From Cryptomeria japonica (taxonomy: Eukaryota > Streptophyta > Pinopsida > Cupressales > Cupressaceae): a DNA stretch of 64,000 bases. The number at the start of each line of letters is the position of its first letter. Position 1 is the first letter of the stretch. Below are positions 22,324 through 33,748 of this stretch, one piece after another. The position numbers and the translations under genes are program-made. The notes under the pieces are model-generated. The model was not told the DNA's origin. It ran no database searches and worked only from the letters and a program-made list of their open reading frames with translations. Location of the stretch: NCBI RefSeq assembly GCF_030272615.1, contig NC_081412.1:694218083-694282082 (forward strand). The letters run 5' to 3'.

Positions 22324-23874
22324 TCAATTCTTACCTCTGTCAAACACATGATTTTGATTTCCACAAACTGGAGGTAAGCTGAAAGTTTCATTATTATCTT
22401 CCTGATCAATCACACTTCCATTTCTAATCAGCTGATCACACAAAACATAATCAGCAACATGTTCATAATCATAAAATCCTTGAAAACCAAACGAATGTTG
22501 AACGTGCTGATCACCAGGTGACATAAGAGTGCCATACTCTTTACCACTCTTTCCCAACTGAAATGAAAAGTGGCCTAACTTATTCTGAAAGTTGAAAACA
22601 TCAGGCACATCTCTATTGCTAGTTTGCTCAAATGATAAACACTCTTCCACAATGATGGCTTGCAAACTAGAGAGGAAAACTTCCTCATAACATGACTGCA
22701 ATTCATCTTGCTGATCACAATTTCTATCAGCACTTTGCACACATGAAAATACATGATTGTCACTTGTTAATGGTTCATTTCCCACTTGTAAATCTGAGAA
22801 AACTACTTCAAATCTGTCATTCTTTTTAACAGCAAGATCCTCATAATGCATATCAAAGCCAGAATTCATATCAACATATGAACCTTCATTATCATACCTA
22901 TCAACCATATATGCATTATCATTTTGTCTATCAAACATAGGAAGAAAATCAACATCATATGTATCATTTTTTACATCCTCAAAAACACCATCATAATCAA
23001 AACATATACCGAGTGGGTAAGAAAGATTAGGCACATTTTTGAATCCATGTCTCTGAAAATCAGCAGCTAAGAGTTCTGAAATTTGTTCACTACTTAGTGA
23101 ACCTCCATTTTCATTTTCCTTGGCTTCATCCTCTGAGCTATAAACATTGTCCCAATCTGATAAAGGTATTGGATCTGTAGTGCTCATGTCTCTATGCACA
23201 TTTATTTCATCATCACAACAACTTGCATCTGCATCATATCCTTTATCACGCTGCTCATAATGTGTTGCTACATGTTGCAACATAGTTTCATAACTGGGGT
23301 TGCAAACATCTTGTGGATTGAAATCAACAACAAGGTGATCTACATCATTAGCATCTGAAACCTCAATGGGCTCATGATTAATTGAATGATCATTGTTCTC
23401 ACAAATTTCTTCTCGCTCTGAATACACATCTAAACTTTCATGCTGAGAATAATCACATTCAGCATCATAGGAGGTACATCCACTCAAGGGCTCATCTCCT
23501 TCATTATTTTTAATCTTGTGTATATTTTCAGATTGTTTACCTTCAATCATATCTATCCATTTTTTAATAGATTCAACACATTCTTCTCTGAAGGCGGTAG
23601 ACCAATTAACTGAGTTAGGCTCATAAAGCTCTAAGAATATCTCAATTAAAACAAACTCAGGGGGTCTATTATCAGTTGAAAGCTCATTCAATGCAGCTAA
23701 AAATCTTTCATAGAAGACATATGATGATTCTCCTTTACTTCTTAGCCCTACTTTCCCTTTTAACAACCAGACAAATCTCTCTTGGATCATTTGAAGACAT
23801 TTTTCAATTTCTATATTGATCTCTTTCAAATTTGACAAAGGATTAATGGATCTAGGAACTACATCTGGATCCAT
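22324..23874 (-). CDS. Intact 516-aa acidic ORF of element B, unknown function
   Basis: This is the only long ORF of the B internal region and has no stop or frameshift. The ATG at 23874 lies three codons after an in-frame TAA, which fixes the start. Residues 1-115 look folded and helical (EINIEIEKCLQMIQERFVWL, SSYVFYERFLAALNEL, EFVLIEIFLELYEP, ECVESIKKWIDMIEG). Residues ~120-516 are strongly acidic, rich in Asp, Glu, Asn, Ser and scattered Cys/His, probably mostly disordered. I see no signal peptide, membrane segment, zinc knuckle, protease, RT, RNase H or integrase motif. It occupies the gag position, so a divergent gag-like or accessory protein is possible, but I do not recognise it. An uninterrupted 517-codon frame in AT-rich DNA is unlikely by chance and contrasts with the broken ORFs around it. 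Confidence 0.75.
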   Translation of the reverse strand: MDPDVVPRSINPLSNLKEINIEIEKCLQMIQERFVWLLKGKVGLRSKGESSYVFYERFLAALNELSTDNRPPEFVLIEIFLELYEPNSVNWSTAFREECVESIKKWIDMIEGKQSENIHKIKNNEGDEPLSGCTSYDAECDYSQHESLDVYSEREEICENNDHSINHEPIEVSDANDVDHLVVDFNPQDVCNPSYETMLQHVATHYEQRDKGYDADASCCDDEINVHRDMSTTDPIPLSDWDNVYSSEDEAKENENGGSLSSEQISELLAADFQRHGFKNVPNLSYPLGICFDYDGVFEDVKNDTYDVDFLPMFDRQNDNAYMVDRYDNEGSYVDMNSGFDMHYEDLAVKKNDRFEVVFSDLQVGNEPLTSDNHVFSCVQSADRNCDQQDELQSCYEEVFLSSLQAIIVEECLSFEQTSNRDVPDVFNFQNKLGHFSFQLGKSGKEYGTLMSPGDQHVQHSFGFQGFYDYEHVADYVLCDQLIRNGSVIDQEDNNETFSLPPVCGNQNHVFDRGKN

Positions 23875-24588
23875 CAGGTTTTATAATAGTCACTGAACCA
23901 TTATTTTTTGACCATGCATCTTATTGTGTCATAAATTCATTCCAAAACATATGTAGTCACTAATTTTTGAGATCATACACACTTCTCACCATATTTCTGA
24001 CTAAAAACTTATTTCAATGAAGTATGTAAATTGTAAATTTCTTTTCCTTTTAACGGTGACTTTTTCACCTCATAAGGAACATGAATTGTCTCATTAATAC
24101 TTTGAGGAATACCTGGAGTAAATTTGTTGCTGCTATTGCTGCTCTGATATTCGGTAAGATCTCTTTGAGATCTTCTAACATTATACACTGATCTTCATAC
24201 AGAGTCACCACCTCCTTCATAGAGGAAAATATCTTCAATAGATTCTTTGGGATCTACAATCATAAAACCCCAAGCAGCTACTAAATCTTTGATGCAAGTT
24301 CACCAAATATTTTAAAACTCTTACCACAATGAACATTGGTGTAGAGATCTTTCAGAGTCCCCACTAAGTACTGTGAGAAATTATAAAATCATTTGTAGAA
24401 CATGAACAGATCTGAACTCACACAAAGATAAAAGGACAACAAGTTTTCCACACTTGGCATAGAATACTACCAGGCACATAACTACAGATCTAAAAATGCT
24501 TTCAAATTTATAGTAGTTTTATGACTCTTTCCTCAAATGGATATGACACAACTCTGGGATTCGATTCAACATGAGTTATTACAACACT
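23875..24588 (-). other. Untranslated leader of element B
   Basis: About 700 bp between PBS and ORF, AT-rich. No ORF or repeat family is seen. Confidence 0.6.
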
Positions 24589-24606
24589 TCCTCAGTAGAG
24601 TCGCCA
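24589..24606 (-). promoter_or_regulatory. Primer-binding site of element B
   Basis: On the minus strand TGGCGACTCTACTGAGGA lies four bases after the 5' LTR end (GAACAACA). It is nearly identical to the PBS of element C (TGGCGACTCTGTTGGGGA). From memory this resembles the tRNA-Arg-type PBS described for Tat/Ogre elements. Confidence 0.75.
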
Positions 24607-24610
24607 TTTT

Positions 24611-27600
24611 TGTTGTTCACCAAAAGTGTTAACCCAAGAACACCTACAAATCTTTCTATGAAATGGCCAATTTCAGTCTACAAAACACATCAGGGCTTGG
24701 ACAACATAACATAAGACCCTAATTGATCCTCCTGCACTTTAGGTTCTGCTAGACCTAGGGGGGGACACCCTTTTTATGCACTAAATACAACAATTACAGA
24801 CACATAACTGCATCAACACTAAGTAGATAGATCATTTCACAAGCTCAACAGGTTAGGAAACATTACAAATTGGCTAGATCTATAAAAACAATAGGATGAA
24901 ACAGAGCTTGGAAGGAATGGAACACAAACACCCCTAAACATGAAGGGAAATTAGATTTATCTTTTAAAATGTATATCTAAAAACATCCCCAAACTTGCAA
25001 GACCAGTGCCTTGTTCATTGGGCAACAGAGTCATAGACAGAACTACAAATATGAATCATAGATGCAAGCTTATTTTCCTTAAACAAGATATTCATGCATC
25101 AATACCTTATATTAATGCATCATTTCATTCATTCACAATTTTATCAGATCTGGAAACATATTTCATCATTTATGACAGACTATAGAGTTTAAAACCTTCC
25201 TTGAAGGATACCTATAAACAATCACACAATTTCCTTGAAATTGACAAATCTTATCCTCCTTGAGGATTCAATTCATGATAATGAAATACATACCTAGAGA
25301 CAATACTGTGAGGAATTTACTCATGTTTTACACAAGCAAGACTTGCAACTAAAACCACATTTACAACACTACACTGTAATTCTCTGTACCCTGAAACAAA
25401 CCAAAATCATTTACAAATTTGGGTCATGACATTCGGAAAGTGGAAGCCATCAAATCTGGAGCATTTTCCAAATTTCTGGAACCATTACAACTGAGAAGAA
25501 TTGGGAATAAGAAGGAGAGAGAACCAAATCAAATCTGCAATTGAATTGCGAAGTGTCTCCTCTCTAACTGAATTTCAATCTCGACCAAACTTCTTTCAAA
25601 ATATATGATCTTTTCCAAAATTAACTTCATAATTAGATTCCTCATTCTGAGAGCTTTCCGAAAATATATAACACTTCATACTTTGGCCAAAAATTGAGCC
25701 CTGGGTGAATTAATTCCCCAATGTGCACCACCATTTAAATTTTTGAATTATTCATATAGTTAGAACTATATCATAAACTAATTTTAATTTTAATTTTTTG
25801 CTCTGAATGTGCTTTGACGCCTTGCCACGTGGTGGCCTCTGATTGGTTGATGGGGTCCACTAGTTGCCACCTGGGATGACACCTCATCACTCTGCCACGT
25901 GTCCGCTTACTTGTCGTCCACGTCATCGCCACCTCACCGGGACCCACCTGCTGGACATCTGACTGTACCCGCCACCTGTGCGCCACCTGGCTTGCACAAC
26001 TTCGCAGGGTGTAACTCGCGTGCATCTTCCCTTCACGAAACAGTGAGAGTCATTGATCTCCATCGAACTTGCTCGACCTTTACCTTTTTCGCAACTTCAC
26101 AGGGTGTAACTCACGTGCATCTCCGGCCTGCAAAATCACGTTCTTTGAGAAGCGTGCCTATGTGGGGTCCACCTGGTCAGCGCTCAGTCACCTCCTCCAT
26201 CACCTCGAGACACGCATGGGCCCACCTTGGGTGCCCAACGACACCATCCGTCAAAAGCCTTTATGGCTTAGACATATTACATTAGTAAGGTTTTGCATTT
26301 AAATACAAAAAAGAACCACTTCCCAGCCAATGTGGGATAAAGGCTTTTGCCTATAGCAGCATCTTGAAGGATTTCCCCTAGGTTTTAATGGCGGCCAATG
26401 CATTTGTATAAAACTTCCAATGCCTCTCCTCAGTCTTCTACACTGCCACTCCATTCACTTGGCCATGCAAGGGGGAAGAATGGCAATTTACATATGCCAA
26501 ATGCATTTTCCTTAAATTTTTTCATGAGCTTTTCAACTACCACACAGGAGGAGATTTGCTCTAGATCTGGTATTTGTGTTTGCTTGGGAGTTTCTGCAGC
26601 CTATTCTAAACACCATGCAAGAGGAGATGATAGTGTGGAGTTTGAAGACCACCACACAAGCTCCTAGTATTTACCTTGCTTTAGTTTTAAAACCATTATT
26701 TGCCACTTCAACGCAGCAGGGGAGGAAAGACCAATTTCATTTGTTGTTTGCATTGGCTTGAAAAAAACTTTCAACTTTACCCTTGCCCAAATTATGCACA
26801 GTAGGGAGGGATGTGGGCATCGTTGTAGAGAGGAGGCCACCAGCAGGGAGAGGAACTTGATATGTTTGAAGGCTTTTTTGATTTTAATTTGCTGCATTTT
26901 CTTCTTAATCACCATGTCTAGCATGCTCTATAGACTTTCCAACACACTTGCACATCCAGCATTAAGGGAGATGGGGGGCACGTGAGGAAGGAGAGGATAG
27001 CAGGTGAAGTTTGGAATTTACTTTGCATCTTCTACAGTCCTTCATTAACAACGTGAGCAAGTTGCCCTTTGTCAATTGTTTGTTTTCAACATGCTGCTCT
27101 CTGTTCATAGCAATGTATTGATATGTGGACTGAGATCTTATGGCTGTCAATGTTTTAAAGCTTCTTTTGATGCATTACTATCATAGGCATCCATGGCTGT
27201 CTTGGAATCTTCTTGTAGAAAATTTTAACTCCACTCCAATCTGCCACACAATACACCTCACAGAGGGGATGATATTTCCATATGTATTTGCATGAAGGTT
27301 TTAAAAAAAAAAAAAAAAAACGCTTTCCACAGTGCATTTGTTTGGAACCTCATTTTAATTATCATCCACCAGCAGAATTACATTTGCTTGGGTTTCATTT
27401 GCTGAAGTTTCATGCCTCCCTTTCTCAAGAAAGGAATAACACAACCATTCACTTCAGAAACCATTTATCATCACATCTTATAACATGCCTCATAATCAAA
27501 ACCCGCATTTAGATACTCTGAAAAATCTTTTATTAAACAAAGTCACCAACAAAATCAATCCACGAGCATGAGCCAGGTCAAGCCCCAAAGTGGGTCTGAC

Positions 27601-28778
27601 TAAAAAAAATTTCATTTTCAAGCTACTAGCCTCTAGAATGCTTCATGGACCTCAAACATACCTCTAGAAACGATGGGCATCATTTTCGGATCATAAAATT
27701 GCATTTTGCAACCTTCAGACAATTATGCCACAATTTTCGCATTTAATCGCGAAGACGTAATTTTCAAGTCAGTCAAAACACCTTTCTGGATCTTTCCATC
27801 TGATAGGCGTGTACTCTGATATGCAAGAATGAAATCTACCATACGGTTTCTCAAGATGAGTCCTGACCAAAGAGATAATAATTTTTGAAAATGCCCAACT
27901 GACTTTGTCAATACTGCGGACCTGATGAAGTCAATGTCTTGGCAACACATGATGCCTTTCTCAAAAATATCAAACGACATCTATAGGCCCTCAAATTTGA
28001 AAAACAGCTACCTTGAAGTACATATTAAAACTTAGAATTCTCAGTTTGATCACCAGACTAATAGGATGCAAACGGCATGCTCACAAAAATGGCTACATTA
28101 ATTGATATAACAATGGAAGTGCAGATAATTGAAAATGATAGCTAAATGAACCCTTTTGAAAACCGATCAAACGAATTGATAAAGGCTTGAAATTTGAAAC
28201 GTAGCTCATCATTTATAATGACATTATCTCGGAACAAACATTATGGCATGATGCTTATTGAGGAAACTTTTACATTTATGCGAAACATGGCTCTGACTAG
28301 CTATCGAAATAGAGACTTGCCAAAACACACAAACTGCAAACGGATTTGGCTATGAAAACTGAGCAAATAGATTCGTCAAGACTTGAAATTTTGCAGACTG
28401 ACTCACATTTATGCATAGAATTGAATCCAATTTGAATTTATCCATGATGATCAACAAGGAAAAGATGTAATCGCTCAAACTAGGCTACTCAATAAAATAT
28501 GTATTTGTGCCTAAAATGCACTTCTAGCTCACCCCTTAAACTGGGTAACTCATAAACTTATCCAAATTGAATTCTGAAAGTTTCACATCACTGAATAGAC
28601 CAAATGAAAGGTGTGGGACATGAATCCCGAGCCTTACCCTCTGAAAATCAACTGGCTCCACTTTGCCCTCTCGCAAACTAGGCCATTCAAACTGACTCAT
28701 TTAGGTGCTTTTCTGACATGCAGAGCAAAATTTTTGAAATGGGCCTCTAAACTTGACTCAATTTAATTAGTCCCAATA
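24611..28778 (-). repeat. 5' LTR of element B
   Basis: It is 4,168 bp. Minus-strand ends are TATTGG...GAACAACA. It is uninterrupted and shows what the 3' LTR looked like before insertion of A (AAAAGTGTTAACCC at 24625-24638). It contains an A run at 27303-27320, longer than in the other LTR, and degenerate GCGAAA-type hairpin words near 26000-26160. ORFs at 25899-26285, 26398-26667 and 26664-26924 are not conserved as reading frames. Confidence 0.9.
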
Positions 28779-30038
28779 GAAATGATGAGAACCCTTGGAT
28801 CAAAATAGAGTTGATCCCCTTCTACCTTTATGCTTTACATGTTCTTCGGGCCCACCTTTTTCTTTCGCCATTTCGTAGGCTTTAAAACATAAGCATCTTA
28901 CCCTCGCGAACACATGTAGACCATTAGATTATATCAAATTTATTTGATGCTTAACAACCTACTTGAATCCAATAGACGTAGGTTATCTGACTTGACATTA
29001 TCCACCTGGTGTCTAGTCATTCCTGAACTAACATGTCAACTTTTTACTCGCTGAGAGAAAACATCAGGATCCACCTTTTCCTGCCACCTGTATCTGCCAG
29101 GTCACTTCTTATCCTGCAGCATGACTCATCTTCTTGGACCCACCCTTTAATCCTTAAATCCGATTCATTGACCATTTTTATTTTCGCCCATGTGTCATTA
29201 TCTTACTTGCCATCTCAACCAGCTAGACTGCTTGCTTGGAACACCATGTCATTTTGTTGTTTTGCGAAAGCTATCTTTCAAGCATCTTTCTCCCGCGAAC
29301 ACACGCAGACCATTGGATCTTCGAGAACCTGCACATCTGTTATGTCTCTTATGAACCTCTTTTGCCCGGGCCAAAAACCTTTCGTTGTTTGGCAGGGCAT
29401 AACACGTGAGCATCTATTAGCCACGAAACAACACGAACCACTAATTTCTCTTGAACTTGATCACCTTTTAGCCGTGGAAAAGTCTTCACTACTGGGTCCC
29501 ACCAAACCCTTTCGCCATTTCGCGAAAGGTAATTTACTCACTCGTTTCGACTGTGAATCAACGCCAGCCATTAGATCTTGAGCAAGATGGAGTCTTGTTA
29601 AACCAAATCAAATGCACACAGTTGAACATGCTTTTCCTTTCACTATTTCACATAGCTTAACACACTTGCAACTTCACCTAACAAAATGGTGAAAGTCATA
29701 GATTCATCTGGAAGTTGCACGACACTTACTGGACCCGACAACATTAGAAGGAAAAAGACATAAGGCATGGATTTTTTACAATTATTTAACGACCGCCTAG
29801 GTAGATAACAAATGGGGGACACTTCACATGACCCCAAGACCCATTACTTAAATGAATAAAGTAACACAGGAATAGAAACCAGAGGGTTTTGATTAGACAT
29901 TTGAGCAATTTAAAACTAAAACCCTTAACCCTTAAAAACCTAACACATCTTTCAAGAAGTTAAAAGCATACCTGACTTAAAATTTCAAAAATAGCCAATC
30001 ATGGGGAAAGAAAACCCATTTCTTAAACACTGATAACA
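28779..30038 (-). mobile_element. Right part of C2 LTR
   Basis: On the minus strand it begins TGTTATCAGTGTTTAAG, followed by a TTTCCCCATGATTGGC stretch, matching the start of the C LTR (TGTTATCACTGATTAAAATT). It continues through the CATTACTTAA and ACCAGAGGG blocks of C and runs into the B insertion. Hairpin-forming words (TTTCGCCATTTCGCGAAAGG at ~29510, CCCGCGAACAC at ~29290) recur. It starts abruptly within the LINE RNase H region. The plus-strand ORF at 29033-29581 has no homologue I recognise. Confidence 0.85.
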
Positions 30039-33000
30039 TGCAGCACCATTGAAATTGACTTTGAACCAACCATGAGGAGGAGTTTGCCATCTTGCTTCTA
30101 ATATTTTGTTTTGTTTGGGGTCAGAATTGTCAGCATTCTTCAAGCTCCAGGAACTTAAAATGTGAGATTCCAATGGGTTGAACGAAAAGTAGGGACCCCC
30201 AATGATCCTAATGTTCTCCACTATAGCCCATTTTATTTTCTAGAAAACAATATCCTGAGTAAGAGAAGTGTCCCTGAAAATACGATTGTTTCTTTCTTTC
30301 CATAACCCCCACAAAATGTGAGGGAGTGATAGCTGCCACAGAGTTCTCAAAAAGTTGTTAGACCAATGATAATTCCAAGAGTAGAACAAATCAGTGATAG
30401 TGTTAGGAAACACCTAATCAATGCAAAAAATCCTAAGAAATCTTTCCCAGATTGAAGAAGAATAGGAACAGTGGATGGCCAGATGGTCCACAGACTCTTC
30501 CTCCTCAAGACACAGAGCACATCTATTAGGGAAAGCAAAACCTCTGCTCTTGAGATTATCTAGGGTCAAGATTTTATTTTGAAGAATAGTCCAAAAGAAA
30601 AATTTGATTTTAGGGATCAGTCCCTTTATCCAAGCTTTAGACCAGAAAGGATTTTCAGAAGGGGTAGGGGAGAGAACATCATACATTAAAGAGACAGTAA
30701 TATTACCTTTAGGTTCATATTTACAAATGAGGGAGTCTTCCTCTTTAATCAGCCAGACCGATGACAAATGGTTTTAAAGCTTAATAAGGTTTGGGTAGAT
30801 ACTTTCAATGTTCTACCATTTATTACCTATCCAATACCCTTCAACTAAAGGACCAAACGTTCTAATACAGGAGGAGGCATAAGGTGCCCATTCTAGGATT
30901 TCAATCAAAGATTTATCAAAAAGCCAGGGATCATCCCAGAATTTAATTTTCCTACCATTGCCTACTTTCCATATAACCCCTTTAGCAATGTTGTCTCTAC
31001 ACTTAGAGGCATGATTCCAGATATGGGACTCGTTCATACTAATGTCAGAATTGATAAAAGAGGAAAGAGAAGAGGACATAAGATAATACTTACTTCTCTA
31101 GGTTTTACACCATTCACTATCTGAGTGGAACATTCTCCAAACCTATTTAGACAAGAGAGCTCCATTTAGGGTCCAGATTCTTCTCGGGCCCAAATCTCCT
31201 TTACTTTTCAGTCTGTATACCTGATCCCAAGCCACAAGAGACATTCTTTTCTTTTCCTCAACCCCTGACTAGAGAAATTTTCTTTGAATTTTCTCAATTG
31301 CATCAACATACTTTACTGGAATTCTGAAAGGGCTAAGGGCATAGATAGGTATGCTTTGAAGAGAAGCTTTTAGAAGTTGAAGCTTTCCAGCTTGACTTAA
31401 AAGGGCTCCTTTCCATCCTACTAGCTTTTTATGAAATTTGTCCACCAGTGAGCTCCAAAAAGAATCAGGAGGTACAATGCCCAAGGGAGGCCAAGATAAG
31501 TGGCAAGAAGATCAACAATCCAACATTCCAAGATTTTGTTGATTCTATTTTGTCTTCTCTCTAGTGTATTAATGAAAAAAACTTCTCTTTTGACCCAATT
31601 AATGAGCTGGCCAGATGTGGAGGAAAACTTACAAAGAGTGTCCTTTAGGGTTCTAGCTTCTGAAATACTTGATTCCCCCATGACAATGGTATCATCCACA
31701 AACTGTTGGTGAGAACAAGAATGATTAGCTGAAGAAGGTTGAAGTCCCTTAAAAGATCCTTGCATCACCATGCTTTCCATAGACCTACCAAAACATTCAG
31801 CCATAATAATGAAGAGGATAGGGGAAATGGGATCCCCTTGCCTCAATCCTATAGATGCTTGGAAGAAGGGGATGGAGATCCATTGACAAGAACAACAAAA
31901 GAGACTGAGGTAATAAGCTAACTAAAAAGGTCAACACATTTGGTGGAGAAACCATAAGCCACAAGAACATTCACAAGAAAAGACCAATCAACTCGGTCAT
32001 ATGCCTTAGAGAGATCAAGCTTGAGGATGAGACCCTGTTTCTTGCCCCTTACAAGAGAATGAATATTCTCATGGATAGTAATAATGGAATCAAGAATTTG
32101 TCTTCCTGGGACAAAACCATTTTGCTAATGATTAATCAAAGAGGGAAGGACAGTCAGGATTCTGGTGGTAAGAACCTTGGAGATAATCTTATAAAAAGAG
32201 TTACATAAGCTGATTGGTCTGAACTTGTCCATGGAGTCAACACATTGAATTTTGGGAATTAGTGTAATGAAAGTGCCATTAATTTCTTTTAAAAGTCTTC
32301 TAGCCCCAAAAAATTCCTTGACCCTGTTGGAAACATCTTTCCCTACAATGTCCCAGAAATCTTGGAAGAAGAACATGGGGAAGCCATCTGGACCAGGAGA
32401 TTTTGTTACCATCAAAAGAAAAAATAGCATTTTTGATTTCCAAGTTCGAAGGTACGGAAGAAAGGGAGGCATTCATTCAGCTCATCAATGAGGCAAGAAA
32501 TATTTTTAAGAAAAGAAGAATGAGCATCAGCATCCAACTTGTGATCCCTCCTTAGAAGATTCGAAAAGTACCTTTTGGCCTCATTCCTTATCTCTTCCTC
32601 CTTAACCAGCTCCCCATTGTCCACTACCAGTTTAGTAATCCTGTTTGTTGCTTTATGTTTGATAGTCGACATATGAAAGAATCTTGTATTCCCATCCCCT
32701 TCCTTTAGCCAAGTGCATCTTGATCTCTGCTTCCAAAAAGTTTCCTCTTTAGCAATGATTTCATGGTATTTTTAAAGGGTTTCATTCTCTTTAGCAATAG
32801 ACACAGTAGAGAAACCATCCTTCTGAATTTGGACCTGTATTTTATTAAGGTCATGCTGGACTTTACCTTTGGCCTCAAAAATGTTCCCGAAGCTAGATTT
32901 ATTCCAGAGTCTTATATTGTCCTTAACACTTTTGAGTTTCTTCACAACTCTATACATAGCAGTGCCCTCAACTTGGATATTCCACGAATTTTGAATATTA

Positions 33001-33746
33001 CAAGTAATATCAGGGTGATGAGTCCATAGAAAATGTCTTCTTCTATTAATTGCACCAGAAAAGAGAGTGATGGGAAAATGATCATATCCAACCTAGATGT
33101 GGGCAGACAGGGAGCAGAAATAATGTCTAAACTAGTCATCAGAAATAAGAGCCCTGTCAAGGCGAACTTGGATAAGATCATTGCCAGTTCTAGTCCATGT
33201 GTAATTGTATCCCTGTATCTCCACATCGTTGAAAGCCTGCGTATTTATGAAATCCATAAGGGCCAACCTACTTTCCAACTAAGAGGGGCTTCCACCAAAT
33301 TTTTCCTCCTCTCTCAAAGGAGTATTAAAGTCTCCCATGACCAACCATCTAAAATTCTTGAAGCCGTCCCTAGTTTCTATAAGTTTTTTCCAGAAGGAGT
33401 TTCTAGCTTTCAAGGTGTTGGGTGCATATATGTTGGTGAGGACCCATGAAGTTCCATCTTTTAAATTCTAAAATCTAATGCAAGAGAAAATTTTTTCTTG
33501 AATAAGAACATGACCTTTGACACTATTGAGATTCCACATAGTAGTTATGCCTCCTGAAGCACCTTCCGAGCTTCCACCACTGATACTCCCATTTTTTTAA
33601 AACTTTAGAGTTTCAACTTTTTCTCTACTCATTTTGGTCTCTTGAATTGGAAAAACGTTAGGTTTACTATCCCTTATCATATTCCTAATAATATCATGTT
33701 TATGAGGATTATTAAGTCCCCTAATATTCCAAGAGATAATCTTCAT
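30039..33746 (-). pseudogene. LINE ORF2: endonuclease, reverse transcriptase, zf-RVT, RNase H (broken)
   Basis: The start at 33746 reads MKIISWNIRGLN, the signature N-terminus of the AP-like endonuclease. It continues through QETKMS, ~33440 TNIYAPN and MGDFNTPL. The RT domain spans ~32480-31260: SPGPDGFPMFFFQDFW, FRPISLCNSFYKIISK, GFVPGRQILDSI, LDLSKAYDRVDW, MRQGDPISPILF and FVDDTIVMG (31688-31702) as the YxDD-box variant. A zf-RVT region follows at ~30760-30420 (IKFFFWTILQNKILTLDNL, CALCLEEEESVDHLAIHC). The RNase H start PPHGWFKVNFNGAA at ~30045-30090 has Asn in place of the catalytic Asp. Several frameshifts and stops make it dead. Confidence 0.88.
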
Positions 33747-33748
33747 AG

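Larger units (their letters stand above)
5413..28778 (-). mobile_element. Element B: large non-autonomous gypsy-type retrotransposon, split by element A
   Basis: Two ~4.2-kb near-identical LTRs flank a 2,510-bp internal region (22101-24610). Orientation is minus: the primer-binding site adjoins the right-hand LTR (24611-28778), and the motif preceding the 3' LTR is at 22101-22131. The left (3') LTR is split into 5413-5432 and 17814-22100 by insertion of A. The internal region holds one intact 516-codon ORF and no gag, protease, RT, RNase H or integrase motifs, so this is a LARD-like element needing proteins from elsewhere. I counted about 11 substitutions plus one indel over the first ~365 aligned LTR bases. 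Confidence 0.85.

Noticed and set aside
22324-23874. Host gene interpretation of the 516-codon ORF
   Set aside because: It lies precisely between the PBS and the 3'-LTR-proximal motif of element B, with no introns or host flanks visible, so it is element-borne.
29033-29581. 182-codon plus-strand ORF in C2
   Set aside because: It is antisense to an LTR region made of hairpin modules, and the equivalent region in C has no such ORF.
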